From assembly GCF_016641735.1 (NCBI RefSeq), contig NZ_JAEDAO010000001.1, positions 744,001 through 808,000 on the forward strand: a stretch of DNA of 64,000 nucleotides, read 5' to 3'. The stretch is from Ramlibacter algicola. Lineage in GTDB: Bacteria > Pseudomonadota > Gammaproteobacteria > Burkholderiales > Burkholderiaceae_C. The notes beneath the pieces were generated by a model. That model was not told the origin of the DNA and ran no database searches. It saw nothing but the letters and a program-made list of their open reading frames with translations. Position numbers and translations under genes: made by a program. Shown here piece by piece: positions 43,962-54,837 of this stretch (position 1 is its first letter; each line of letters begins with the position of its first letter).

Positions 43962-44741
43962 TCAGCTGTTGGTGAACCTGGCCGGCCGCTTGGCCAGGAA
44001 GGCTTCCATGCCTTCCTCCTGGTCGCGCGTGGAGAACAGCGCGTGGAACAGGCGGCGCTCGAACAGGATCCCGTCGGACAGCGGCGATTCGAACGCACGG
44101 TTCACCGACTCCTTGGCCGCCATGGCCGCGAGGCGCGGCATGCCGCAGATGGTGATGGCGGTCGCGAGTGCTTCGTCCATCAACTTCTCGACCGGCACGA
44201 CACGGCTGACGAGCCCGCTGCGTTCGGCTTCCTGCGCATCCATCATGCGGGCGGTCAGCACCATGTCCATCGCCTTGGACTTGCCCACCGCGCGAGGCAG
44301 GCGCTGCGTGCCGCCGGCGCCGGGGATGATGCCGATCTTGATCTCGGGCTGGCCGAACTTCGCGTTCTCGGCCGCGATGACGATGTCGCACATCATGGCC
44401 AGCTCGCAGCCACCGCCGAGCGCGAAGCCGGCGACCGCGCCGATCACCGGCTTGCGGATGCTGCGGATCGTCTCCCAGTTGCGGCTGATGTACTCGGTCT
44501 TGTAGACGTCGGCGAACTCGTACTTGACCATCACGGAGATGTCGGCGCCGGCGGCGAACGCCTTGTCGCTGCCGGTCAGCACGATGCAGCCGATCGCGTC
44601 GTCGGCGTCGAAGGCCTTGAGCGCCGTGCCCAGCTCGTCCATGAGCTGGTCGTTCAGCGCGTTGAGCTGCTTGGGCCGGTTCAGCGCGATCACGCCGACC
44701 TGGCCGGCTTCGACGCGCGTGGTGAGGGTTTCGTACGCCAT
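43962..44741 (-). CDS. enoyl-CoA hydratase (crotonase family)
   Basis: A 259-residue crotonase. Oxyanion-hole segments [15 protein letters not shown] and [15 protein letters not shown] are intact, with catalytic glutamates in GGCELAM and [17 protein letters not shown], the classic hydratase pattern for syn-addition of water to 2-enoyl-CoA. ATG 44741 ([14 protein letters not shown]) is the proper start; the upstream frame is a shadow of paaG. It is divergent from paaG-paaI-paaK, 105 bases apart, so it may serve as PaaF (2,3-dehydroadipyl-CoA hydratase) in phenylacetate breakdown, but it would equally fit general fatty-acid oxidation. Confidence 0.88.
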   Translation of the reverse strand: MAYETLTTRVEAGQVGVIALNRPKQLNALNDQLMDELGTALKAFDADDAIGCIVLTGSDKAFAAGADISVMVKYEFADVYKTEYISRNWETIRSIRKPVIGAVAGFALGGGCELAMMCDIVIAAENAKFGQPEIKIGIIPGAGGTQRLPRAVGKSKAMDMVLTARMMDAQEAERSGLVSRVVPVEKLMDEALATAITICGMPRLAAMAAKESVNRAFESPLSDGILFERRLFHALFSTRDQEEGMEAFLAKRPARFTNS

Positions 44742-44846
44742 GGGTCCTCCTGCTGCAAGGCGTTGGATTATGGCGGGGGGCCAAGGGCAAGCACCGTCGA
44801 TGCGCCTGCGGCGCGCTGCTAGAGTCGGCGGCAGGAGAGCCTTGCG

Positions 44847-45650
44847 ATGAGTGAACCCAACGTCCTGTTCGAGCAGCGCGGCGCGGTCGCGCTGGTCACG
44901 CTGAACCGCCCCAAGTCCCTCAACAGCTTCACGCGCGCGATGCACCAGGAGCTCTGGGCCGCGCTGGACCGCATCGAGGCCGAGCCCGCCATCCGCGCCG
45001 CCGTCATCACCGGCGCGGGGCGCGGCTTCTGCGCGGGCGCGGACCTGTCCGAGTTCGATTTCGCGGAAGGCCCGAACCTCGTCGAGCGCGCCAATCCCGG
45101 CCCGATCATCGACAAGGCGTTCAACCCGACGGTGCGCAAGCTGATGCAGCTGCGCGTGCCCACCATCGCCGCGATCAACGGCGTCGCCGCCGGTGCGGGC
45201 GCGTCGCTCGCAATGACCTGCGACCTCGCGATCGCGGCGCCGGAAGCCACCTTCATCCAAGCCTTCAGCAAGATCGGCCTCATCCCCGATGCGGGCGGCA
45301 CCTGGTTCCTCGTGAAGAAGCTCGGCGTCGCGCGCGCCATGGGCTGCGCGATGCTGGGCGACAAGCTCTCCGCCGCGGACGCGAAGGAGTGGGGAATGAT
45401 CTGGGACGTCGCGCCGCAGGGGCAGGACGTCGTCGAAGCGGCCGTCGCCCTGGCCACGCGCCTGTCGACCATGCCCACCAAGGCGCTTGTCGCGACGCGG
45501 CAACTGGTGCGCGCCGCCGCCGCCAACGATCTCGACACGCAGCTGGACCTGGAGCGCGACACGCAGTCCGCGCTCGGCCGCACGCACGACTACATCGAGG
45601 GCGTGAAGGCGTTCCTCGAGAAGCGCCCGCCGGCCTTCAAGGGCGAGTGA
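44847..45650 (+). CDS. paaG: 2-(1,2-epoxy-1,2-dihydrophenyl)acetyl-CoA isomerase PaaG
   Basis: A 267-residue crotonase-superfamily isomerase that opens the ring-epoxide of phenylacetyl-CoA to the oxepin form. Sequence: [17 protein letters not shown] and [21 protein letters not shown] (oxyanion hole), then [21 protein letters not shown] with the catalytic Asp where hydratases have Glu, a PaaG hallmark. GGAGAG precedes the start. The stop overlaps paaI (TGATG). Together with paaI and paaK it forms a phenylacetate catabolic operon; the paaABCDE epoxidase genes are not in this window. Confidence 0.88.
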   Translation: MSEPNVLFEQRGAVALVTLNRPKSLNSFTRAMHQELWAALDRIEAEPAIRAAVITGAGRGFCAGADLSEFDFAEGPNLVERANPGPIIDKAFNPTVRKLMQLRVPTIAAINGVAAGAGASLAMTCDLAIAAPEATFIQAFSKIGLIPDAGGTWFLVKKLGVARAMGCAMLGDKLSAADAKEWGMIWDVAPQGQDVVEAAVALATRLSTMPTKALVATRQLVRAAAANDLDTQLDLERDTQSALGRTHDYIEGVKAFLEKRPPAFKGE

Positions 45651-46081
45651 TGTCGGAGCGGGATCTGGCCGCCCGTGTCGGCGAGGCGATGTTCGCCAAC
45701 GACCGTGCCTCGCGCGAGACCATGGGCATGGAACTGCTCGCGTGCGAACCCGGCCGCGCGGTGATGCGCATGGCGATCGACGAGCGCCACCTCAACGGCC
45801 ACGGGATCTGCCATGGCGGCTTCATCTTCACGCTCGCCGATTCGACCTTCGCGTTCGCCTGCAACAGCCGCAACAAGTCCACCGTGGCGGCGGGCTGCAG
45901 CATCGAGTTCCTCAAGCCCGGCCAGCCCGGCGACGTGCTCACCTGCGAAGGCGTCGAGCGCGTGCTGCAGGGCCGCCACGGCGTGTACGACATGACGGTG
46001 ACCAACCAGCGCGGGGAGGTCGTCGCGGTGTTCCGCGGCAAGAGCGCGCAGATCCACGGCCACGTGATCCAGGAGCCATGA
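45650..46081 (+). CDS. paaI: hydroxyphenylacetyl-CoA thioesterase PaaI
   Basis: A 143-residue hotdog-fold thioesterase. The active-site helix [23 protein letters not shown], with Asn/His and Asp, matches PaaI; the C-terminal [20 protein letters not shown] is the usual end. It releases CoA from dead-end ring-hydroxylated phenylacetyl-CoA products, preventing CoA trapping. The start overlaps the paaG stop and its own stop lies in the ATGATG at the start of paaK, showing close coupling. Confidence 0.92.
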   Translation: MSERDLAARVGEAMFANDRASRETMGMELLACEPGRAVMRMAIDERHLNGHGICHGGFIFTLADSTFAFACNSRNKSTVAAGCSIEFLKPGQPGDVLTCEGVERVLQGRHGVYDMTVTNQRGEVVAVFRGKSAQIHGHVIQEP

Positions 46082-47373
46082 TGGACAAGTTCCCCCTCGA
46101 ACCGATCGAAAAGGCCAGCGTCGACGAACTGCGCGGGCTGCAGCTCAAGCGCCTGCGGCAGACGCTGGCGCATGCGTACGCCAACTCGCCCGTGTACCGC
46201 GCCAAGTTCGATGCGGCCGGCGTGCATCCGGACGACTGCCGATCGCTCGAGGACCTGGCCAGTTTCCCGTTCACCACCAAGGCCGACCTGCGCGACAGCT
46301 ACCCGTTCGGCATGTTCGCGGTGCCGCGCTCGCAGTGCGTGCGCATCCACGCGTCCAGCGGCACGACGGGCAAGCCCACCGTCGTCGGCTACACCGCCGG
46401 CGACATCGAGACCTGGGCGAAGCTGGTGGCGCGCAGCATCCGCGCCAGCGGCGCGCGTCCCGGCGACCTGGTGCACGTGAGCTATGGCTACGGCCTGTTC
46501 ACCGGCGGCCTGGGCGCGCACTACGGCGCCGAGAAGCTGGGGCTCACCGTGGTGCCGTTCGGCGGCGGCCAGACCGAGCGCCAGGTGCAGCTGATCGCCG
46601 ACTTCCGTCCCGACATCATCATGGTCACGCCCAGCTACATGCTGGCGATCGCCGACGAATTCGAGCGCCAGGGGCTGGACCCGCGCGAGAGCAGCCTGCG
46701 CATCGGCATCTTCGGCGCCGAGCCCTGGACCAACGACATGCGGCTGCAGATCGAGCAGCGCATGGGCATCGACGCGGTCGACATCTACGGCCTGTCCGAA
46801 GTGATGGGTCCCGGCGTCGCCAACGAGTGCGTCGAGACCAAGGACGGCCCGACCATCTGGGAAGACCACTTCTATCCCGAAATCATCGATCCCGAAACCG
46901 GCCGCGTGCTGCCCGACGGTGAGCCGGGCGAGCTGGTGTTCACCAGCCTGACCAAGGAAGCGCTCCCGGTCATCCGCTACCGCACGCGTGACCTCACGCG
47001 GCTCTTGCCCGGCACGGCGCGCACCATGCGCCGGATGGAGAAGATCACCGGCCGCAGCGACGACATGATGATCGTGCGCGGGGTCAACGTGTTCCCGACG
47101 CAGATCGAGGAACTCATTTGCCAGCGCGCCGCGCTGGCACCGCACTACCAGTGCGTCCTCACGCGCGAAGGGCCGCTGGACTGCCTCACGGTCGTCGTCG
47201 AGGCGCGGGCGGGGCTCACGCCGGACAGCGACGAGGCCAGGGCCGACGCCGAGCGCCTCGTGCACGACGTCAAGACCTACGTGGGCACCAGCATCCGGGT
47301 GGAACTGCGCCCGGCCGGTGGCGTCGAGCGCAGCATGGGCAAGGCCAAGCGCGTCGTCGACCAGCGGCGCTGA
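46081..47373 (+). CDS. paaK: phenylacetate-CoA ligase PaaK
   Basis: A 430-residue adenylate-forming enzyme that activates phenylacetate to phenylacetyl-CoA, the entry step of the pathway. The phosphate-binding loop HASSGTTGKPTVVGYT (about residues 91-106), GAEPWTNDMR, YGLSEVMGPGVANEC (A5-type motif), YRTRDLT (A7/8) and GRSDDMMIVRGVNVFPTQIEE (hinge region) are all intact. ATG 46081 is preferred over ATG 46078 because AGGAG at 46071-46075 is five bases from it rather than two. Ten bases downstream a convergent DUF3108 gene ends. Confidence 0.95.
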   Translation: MDKFPLEPIEKASVDELRGLQLKRLRQTLAHAYANSPVYRAKFDAAGVHPDDCRSLEDLASFPFTTKADLRDSYPFGMFAVPRSQCVRIHASSGTTGKPTVVGYTAGDIETWAKLVARSIRASGARPGDLVHVSYGYGLFTGGLGAHYGAEKLGLTVVPFGGGQTERQVQLIADFRPDIIMVTPSYMLAIADEFERQGLDPRESSLRIGIFGAEPWTNDMRLQIEQRMGIDAVDIYGLSEVMGPGVANECVETKDGPTIWEDHFYPEIIDPETGRVLPDGEPGELVFTSLTKEALPVIRYRTRDLTRLLPGTARTMRRMEKITGRSDDMMIVRGVNVFPTQIEELICQRAALAPHYQCVLTREGPLDCLTVVVEARAGLTPDSDEARADAERLVHDVKTYVGTSIRVELRPAGGVERSMGKAKRVVDQRR

Positions 47374-47382
47374 GGTCGCGCG

Positions 47383-48470
47383 TCAGCGCTGGTCGACGGC
47401 TTCGACCAGCAGGTCGATCTCGGCGTCGCTGCCGTTGCGCACGAGGATGCGCACCGGCAGGTACTGCAGCGACGGCGCGTACCAGATGTCCATCAGGAAG
47501 TTGCCGCGCGGGCTGGCGATCATGCGCGGCCGCAGGTGGAACGCGTCGACGGGGCCCAGCGCCGTGCGCAGCGTGTCGCGGCCGATCACGTCGTAGGTCC
47601 ACTCGTCGACGCCGCCCGGCCGCGCCATCCAGAACACGACCGGCTTGCCCACCTCCAGCGGCTCGCGGCCGGTCGCGAAGCGATGGCTCAGTTCGACGAA
47701 CTGGCTGGCGGTGTCCTGCACCGCCGGCGGCCGCGGGAAGGTGCGGCCGTCGGCCAGCATCACCTCGCGCGCACCGAAGCGCACGGTGCGGAGGCGGCCG
47801 TTCGTGGATTCCTCGTAGGCGCGCGGCAGCAGCGTCGCTTCCTCGATGTCGCCCTGGCTGGTCATCGAGAACTTCGCGAACGGCGTCACGTCGACCTCGA
47901 CCCGCGCCTGGTAGTCGGTGCCGGTGCGCTGCCACAGCACGCGCGCCGACCCGTACAGCGGCCCGCCGCGGTAGGTGCCGCTCAGGTGGTAGCGCAGGCG
48001 CGTGTCGGGTGGCCAGCTGTCGGCAGGTGAAGACGCGACGGGAGCGCTTGCCGGTGCCGAAGCAGCGGTCGCGACCGCAGACGCGGCTGGTGTCGGAGCC
48101 GATGCGGCGGTCTCGGGTGGTGCGACCTGCTCCTGGTCGGCGACCTTTGTCTCCGACGCCGCAGGCTCGGGCGCACTGGCCACCGCTTCGGGCGCGCTCG
48201 CGACGGTCTGCGGCGCGCTGGCGACGGCTTCCGGTGCCGCGGCCTGCAGTGGCTCGGACCGCGGTTTGCGGCGGGGCTTCTTCACTTGTGCCGGAGGGGC
48301 CGCGATCGGGGCCGGCGCGGCCGGCGTGATCAGCCGCGTGTACATCGGCGGCGCCATCGTCTTGAGAATGCTGCGGGGCGAGGGCAGCGTGGCCGCCCAT
48401 TGCAGGACGGCCACGTGCCCGAGCAGCACCGCGACCACGATGACGAGCAGGACGCGGCGCGTCCGCGCCG

Positions 48471-48489
<19 letters not shown>
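47383..48489 (-). CDS. DUF3108 domain protein, membrane-anchored
   Basis: A 368-residue protein: N-terminal membrane anchor (VLLVIVVAVLLGHVAVLQW, about residues 13-31), a long Ala/Ser/Pro-rich low-complexity linker with repeated VASAPE units (about 75-165), then a DUF3108 beta-rich domain (LRYHLSGTYRGGPLYGSARVLWQRTG ... FSMTSQGDI ... RPPAVQDTASQFVELSHRF ... VFWMARPGGVDEWTYDVIG). DUF3108 proteins are periplasmic or outer-membrane facing and of unknown role, sometimes near purine or lipid genes. Its start overlaps the end of the M61 peptidase gene by 19 bases. Confidence 0.8.
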
Positions 48490-50233
<1,744 letters not shown>

Positions 50234-50237
<4 letters not shown>

Positions 50238-50956
50238 TTGGCTTCGGCCAGCAGCTTCTCGACGTCCGCGGCGCCGATGGCGCCGGGCACGCGGCGGCCG
50301 TCGGGGAACACCAGCGTCGGTGTGCCGGTCACCTGGTGGCGGCGGCCCAGTTCGACGTTGCGCGCGAGCGCCTGCGTGTCGCACGAGCCGTCGCCCTTGA
50401 TCGGCAGGTCGCGGACCATGTGGTCCTGCCAGGCCTTGGCGCGGTCCTTGGCGCACCACAGCTGCTCGGACTTCTTCGCCGAGTCGGGACCGAGGATCGG
50501 GTACAGGAACACGTGGATGGTGACGTTGTCGACTTTCTGCAGGTCGCGCTCGAAGCGCTTGCAGTAGCCGCAGTTCGGGTCCTCGAACAGCGCCAGCTTG
50601 CGCTTGCCGTTGCCGCGCACGATCTGGAACGCGTCCTTGGTCGGCAGCTTGTCGAAGTCGATGGCGGTCAGCTTGGCGATGCGTTCCTCGGTGAGGTTGC
50701 GGCGCTGCTTGGCGTCGACCAGCTGGCCGTGCAGCACGTAGCTGCCGTCCGCGTCGGTGTAGTACAGGTCGGTGCCCACGCGCACTTCGAAGATGCCGGG
50801 CATCGGCGACTTCGTCACTTCGTCGATGGTGCCCATCATGGGCAGCCGCTCGGACAGGTTCTTGCGGATGGTCGCTTCCTGCGCCCCCGCGACGGAAGCG
50901 GCCAGCGCCAGGGCGAGGGCCAGCGCGGTGCGCGCGAGGGAGGTGGTGCTCTTCAT
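50234..50956 (-). CDS. dsbC: thiol:disulfide isomerase DsbC
   Basis: A 240-residue periplasmic disulfide isomerase. Signal peptide about residues 1-25 (LALALALAASVAGAQ). N-terminal dimerisation domain (IDEVTKSPMPGIFEVRVGTDLYYTDADGSYVLHGQLVD) and thioredoxin domain with active site CGYC (Cys129, Cys132) and cis-Pro in VTGTPTLVFPDGRRVPG. Two further cysteines (in EQLWCAKD and GDGSCDT) fit the structural disulfide of DsbC. It corrects wrong disulfides in exported proteins and is kept reduced by DsbD. It is transcribed with the UbiH-like gene and the M61 peptidase. Confidence 0.93.
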
Positions 50957-50980
50957 GTCGATCCAGTCTAGGGGTGGTGG

Positions 50981-52090
50981 TCACAGGCGTCCGGCGGCCT
51001 GCCGCACCACCCAGTCCTTGAGGGGGCCGCTCGCGTCGAAACCGCGCAAGCCCCATTGGCGCAGCGCCGACCACGTGGGGTGGTCCTGCGCGAACAGTTG
51101 CTGCAGCCCGTCGGTGACAGTGCCCATCGCGAGCACGTCGCCCTTGCGGGTGCGTTCGTAGCGGCGCAGCAGCTTCGCGTCGCCGACGGGCCGCCAGTAT
51201 TCCCGCTCGTGCAAGACCTGCGCGAGCGCCCGGGCATCGGCGAGGCCGAGGTTCAGGCCCTGGCCCGCCAGCGGATGCACGCTGTGCGCGGCATCGCCCG
51301 CCAGCGCCCAGCCGGGGCCGACCCAGCGGTCGGCGCGCGCGACCTGCAGCGGCCACGCGGCGCGGTCGCTCTCCAGCCGCATCGTGCCGAGCGCGCCGTG
51401 GCAGGCGACCTGCAACCGGGCGGCGAAATCGTCCGGGGTGGCCGCGAGCAGTTCGGCGCTGCGCGCCTGCGCCACGGACCACACGAGGGCGACGCTGTCG
51501 CTGCCCTCGGCGGTGGTCTGGCCGCCCAGGGGCAGCAGCGCCAGCACTTCGCCGTTGGCGAACCACTGCCGGGCCACATGGCCGTGCGGACGTTCGCACG
51601 CCAGCCGCGCGGCGACCGCATGCTGCCCATAGGGGCGCACGTCGTAGGCCACGCCGAATTCCTCGCGCGTGCTGCTGGCCTTGCCTTCGCAGACAACCGT
51701 CAGCGGCGCGACCGCGGGCTCCTGCAGCACGGTGACCAGCGGCTGGAACCGGACCGCCTCGGCGAGCCTGGATTCCAGCGCGGCGACGTCGACGATCCAC
51801 GCCAGCGCCGGCGCGCCGCCGGTGGGATGGAAGTGCACCGTCGCGCCATCGTCGCCATGCACTTCCATGCCGCGCACCGGCGTCGCATGGCCCTCGTCGG
51901 GCCAGCCGCGCACGGATTCGAGCAGTTGGCGCGAGGCGGCGTTGAGCGCGTAGGCGCGAACGTCCGCACCCTGCGCGGCGGCGGGCCGCTCGACCAGGCC
52001 GACGCGCAGGCGCTCGCCCGCGAGCAGCAGGGCCAGCGTGCGACCGACGATTCCCCCGCCGCGAATGCAGACGTCCAGCACAGTGGCCAT
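50981..52090 (-). CDS. UbiH/UbiF/COQ6-family FAD monooxygenase
   Basis: A 369-residue class A flavoprotein hydroxylase. Rossmann motif IRGGGIVGRTLALLLAGERLRVGLVE (about residues 8-33) and the second FAD motif WALAGDAAHSVHPLAGQGLNLGLADARAL (about 268-296) match ubiquinone-biosynthesis hydroxylases. The middle SVALVWSV (about 198-205) is the family position equivalent. A hydroxylase of the ubiquinone ring is likely, but which step (UbiH, UbiF or UbiM type) cannot be decided. The start at 52090 (MATVLDV) is used; a TTG at 52096 is possible. Upstream of dsbC on the same strand, 24 bases apart. Confidence 0.85.
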   Translation of the reverse strand: MATVLDVCIRGGGIVGRTLALLLAGERLRVGLVERPAAAQGADVRAYALNAASRQLLESVRGWPDEGHATPVRGMEVHGDDGATVHFHPTGGAPALAWIVDVAALESRLAEAVRFQPLVTVLQEPAVAPLTVVCEGKASSTREEFGVAYDVRPYGQHAVAARLACERPHGHVARQWFANGEVLALLPLGGQTTAEGSDSVALVWSVAQARSAELLAATPDDFAARLQVACHGALGTMRLESDRAAWPLQVARADRWVGPGWALAGDAAHSVHPLAGQGLNLGLADARALAQVLHEREYWRPVGDAKLLRRYERTRKGDVLAMGTVTDGLQQLFAQDHPTWSALRQWGLRGFDASGPLKDWVVRQAAGRL

Positions 52091-52167
52091 GCGCAAATTT
52101 TAAGCGCCGGGGCGGGCCGCCCGGCCGCGCTTGGCACAATCCGTCGGTCGAGTTCGCCCGTCCATCC

Positions 52168-53031
52168 ATGTCCGCAGCCGTTCCCGAGTTCCAGGCCCGC
52201 ATCGCGCGGCTGTTCGTCTACCCCGTCAAGTCCTGCGCCGGTGTCGAGGTGCCCGAGGCCCTGCTCACCGAAGCCGGGCTCGACCTCGACCGCGCCTGGA
52301 TGGTCGTCGACGCCGCGGGCGTCGGCGTGACGCAGCGCGAACTGCCGAGGCTCGCGCTGGTGCGCACGCAGTTGAAGCACCACGAAGTCGTGCTGCGCGC
52401 GCCGGGCATGCTGGCCTTGCACCTGCAGGTCGATGCGGTCGAAAGTCCCGCGCGGGTGCGCGTGTGGGACGACGAGGTGCCGGCGTGGGACATGGGCGAC
52501 GTCGCGGCGCAGTGGTTCACCGATTTCCTCGGCCAGAAGCTGCGGCTCGTGCGGTTCGAGCCGGAGCACCGTCGGCTGTCCAACATGAAATGGACGGGCG
52601 GCGTCGAGGCGCCGAACCAGTTCAGCGACGGCTACCCGTTGCTGGTGCTGGGCGAAGCCGCGCTGGCGCAATTGAACGAGCGGCTCGCAGCGCGCGGCCA
52701 CGCGCCGGTCGGCATCGAGCGCTTCCGTCCGAACATCGTGCTGGCCGGCGGCGAGCCGCACGACGAGGATCGGGTCGGCGACTTCGTGGTGGCGGCCGAT
52801 GGCGCCGTGCGGCTGCGCATGGTCAAGCCCTGCGTGCGCTGCCCCATCCCCGACATCGACCCGGTGACCGCCGAACGCGGCACCTCCGTGTCGGACGCGC
52901 TGCAGGGCTACCGCAGCGATGCGCGCATGAAGGGCGCCGTCACCTTCGGGATGAACGCGATCGTGCTGGAAGGCGACGGGCAGTTGCTGCGCGTCGGGCA
53001 GGCGGTGACCGGCGGCTGGCAGTTCGACTAG
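52168..53031 (+). CDS. MOSC-domain protein
   Basis: A 287-residue protein with an N-terminal MOSC-associated beta-barrel (RIARLFVYPVKSCAGVEVPEALLTEAGLDLDRAWMVVD) and a C-terminal MOSC domain (APVGIERFRPNIVLAGGEPHDED, MVKPCVRCPIPDIDP). MOSC proteins such as YcbX and mARC carry a molybdenum cofactor; the Cys in VKPCVRC is the position of the metal-ligand cysteine. YcbX reduces N-hydroxylated bases, protecting from mutagenic analogues. No ferredoxin domain is fused here (E. coli YcbX has one), so electron supply must come from another protein. Convergent with the DISM-GGDEF gene, overlapping its end by four bases. Confidence 0.85.
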   Translation: MSAAVPEFQARIARLFVYPVKSCAGVEVPEALLTEAGLDLDRAWMVVDAAGVGVTQRELPRLALVRTQLKHHEVVLRAPGMLALHLQVDAVESPARVRVWDDEVPAWDMGDVAAQWFTDFLGQKLRLVRFEPEHRRLSNMKWTGGVEAPNQFSDGYPLLVLGEAALAQLNERLAARGHAPVGIERFRPNIVLAGGEPHDEDRVGDFVVAADGAVRLRMVKPCVRCPIPDIDPVTAERGTSVSDALQGYRSDARMKGAVTFGMNAIVLEGDGQLLRVGQAVTGGWQFD

Positions 53032-54806
53032 GCCTGCCGCACCGACAGCTCGGACGGCAGTTCGCTGTCGGTGTCCAGCGGCACCGGCTGCGTGTTGTCC
53101 GCATCCAGGAAGCGGATCGGGCGCCGGGTGCGCGGTGACATCGAAGCAAGCAGGGCGCCCAGGTCGTCCGCGACCGTGGCCGGCTCCACGGCGCGCTCGT
53201 TCAGCAGCACGGCGGCGATGTGGAAGTGCAGCGTGACTTCGGGTTTCAGTCCGGGCAGCGGCATCAGCCCCGACGCGATCAGCCGCGCGGCGCGGTGGGT
53301 CACGGCGCTGCGTGCCGACACGCCCTCGAGGATCAGGCCGAAACGCGCCTCGCCGACCCGGCCGACCGTGTCCACGTCGCGCACGACGCGGCGCAGCTTG
53401 AGCACGCTTCGCAGCAGGCTCTGGTCGGCCACCGCCTGGCCGTGCACCTGCCGGATGCGCGCATGGTTCACCAGGTCGACGAACACGATCGCCGCTTCGG
53501 CCTTGTCGCGGCGTGCCCGCATCACGACCTGCAGCAGGCGGTCCTGGAACAGGTGCGGCGACAGCAAGCCGGTCAGCGCGTCCTGGCTGGAGAGCGCCTG
53601 CGCGCGGATCTGCGCGCCGTGGCGGTCGCGCGAGCGGATGGACAGCGCCACCAGCAGCAGCGGCACTTCGGCGACCACGGCCAGCAGCGATGCGTACTGG
53701 GTGAAGAAGTTGATCGGCAGCCAGCCGAGCATGCGGATGCAGAAGAGCGTGATGGCCAGCGCGAGCGGCACGAAGGCGGCGAGGACCCACCGGCCGACGA
53801 TGTCCCCGCGCCGGCAGGCGAGCCACGCGGCCGTGACGTTCATCGCCAGGCCGGCGGCGAAGTAGGCGGACAGCACCTGCAGGCCCGGGGCGCGCGGCAC
53901 CAGCAGGTACGCGACGGCGAGCGGCAGGCCGAGCCAGCCGCCCAGGTAGGTGGCGCGATCGAGCACCGGATGGCGCGCGGCCACGCCCAGCAGGCGGCGC
54001 ACGAACAGGATGGCGGCGCCCATGCCCAGGAACGCCAGCGTGCCCGAGGCCAGGTCGGGCCACGGGCCGCCCGTGGGCCACAGCAGGTGGGCCGCCACGC
54101 CGGTGTAGGCGACCAGGCACAGCGTGGTGATGCCCGCATACGCGGCGTACCAGCCGTAGGCGCGGTCGCGGTACGCGATGCTCTGCGCGATGCAGGCCGC
54201 CACCAGGAGCAGCAGCGCGCCGAAGATGGCGCCGAGGCCGAGCGTTTCCAGCTGCACGCGTTGCGCATGCTCGCCGTCGGTGGACAGGTGCAGCGGCAGG
54301 CTGGTGGGCGTCTGGCTGCGCACGCGGATGTACACGTCACGCGCCTCGCCGGCGGGCAGCGCCAGGCGGAACACCGGATAGCGGCCGCGCTCCGGCCACT
54401 GGTCCACGGCGATGGTGTCGCCGGCCACCTGCATGCGCCAGCTGCGGCCCTCCATCTGCCAGACCTCGAGGCGGTCGATGAGCGGGTCGCCCCAGGCGAG
54501 CAGCCATTGCTGGTGCGCGTCGGCGGCACGCTGCAGCCGCAGGCGCAGCCACAGCGCGTTGCCGGGCGCGAGCGGCGCGATCTGGCCGGCGTCGCCGTGC
54601 CCGAAGCGGTGCGGAGTGCGCAGCACGTCGTCCAGCGTCGCCGTCCCCCGCTCGTCGAGCCAGCGCGTCGCGACGCCGTCGACCAGCAGCACCTCGTCGC
54701 CGTCGCGCAGCGTGACCGGTTGCGCCGCCGCCGGCGGCGCCAGCAGCAGGGCGGCCCAGAGCAGCAGGGCCATGCGGCACGCGAAGGCCGCGAGGGGCCT
54801 TGGCAT
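53028..54806 (-). CDS. 7TMR-DISM sensor with degenerate GGDEF domain
   Basis: A 592-residue inner-membrane protein: signal peptide about 1-28, periplasmic 7TMR-DISMED2-like sensor (about 30-180; LRDGDEVLLVDGVATRWLDERG), seven hydrophobic segments (about 190-390; the 7TMR-DISM module), then a C-terminal GGDEF-like domain (SSQDALTGLLSPHLFQDRLLQVVMRARR...). At the catalytic position the GGDEF motif reads GEARF (about residues 485-489), so diguanylate cyclase activity is very unlikely; the I-site is also not evident. It may sense an external ligand and act by protein contact or GTP/c-di-GMP binding. Start at 54806 (MPRPLAAFACRM), divergent from ychF. Confidence 0.82.
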   Translation of the reverse strand: MPRPLAAFACRMALLLWAALLLAPPAAAQPVTLRDGDEVLLVDGVATRWLDERGTATLDDVLRTPHRFGHGDAGQIAPLAPGNALWLRLRLQRAADAHQQWLLAWGDPLIDRLEVWQMEGRSWRMQVAGDTIAVDQWPERGRYPVFRLALPAGEARDVYIRVRSQTPTSLPLHLSTDGEHAQRVQLETLGLGAIFGALLLLVAACIAQSIAYRDRAYGWYAAYAGITTLCLVAYTGVAAHLLWPTGGPWPDLASGTLAFLGMGAAILFVRRLLGVAARHPVLDRATYLGGWLGLPLAVAYLLVPRAPGLQVLSAYFAAGLAMNVTAAWLACRRGDIVGRWVLAAFVPLALAITLFCIRMLGWLPINFFTQYASLLAVVAEVPLLLVALSIRSRDRHGAQIRAQALSSQDALTGLLSPHLFQDRLLQVVMRARRDKAEAAIVFVDLVNHARIRQVHGQAVADQSLLRSVLKLRRVVRDVDTVGRVGEARFGLILEGVSARSAVTHRAARLIASGLMPLPGLKPEVTLHFHIAAVLLNERAVEPATVADDLGALLASMSPRTRRPIRFLDADNTQPVPLDTDSELPSELSVRQA

Positions 54807-54837
54807 ACACTGACCGGCTTGTCTGTCTGGAACTGCC

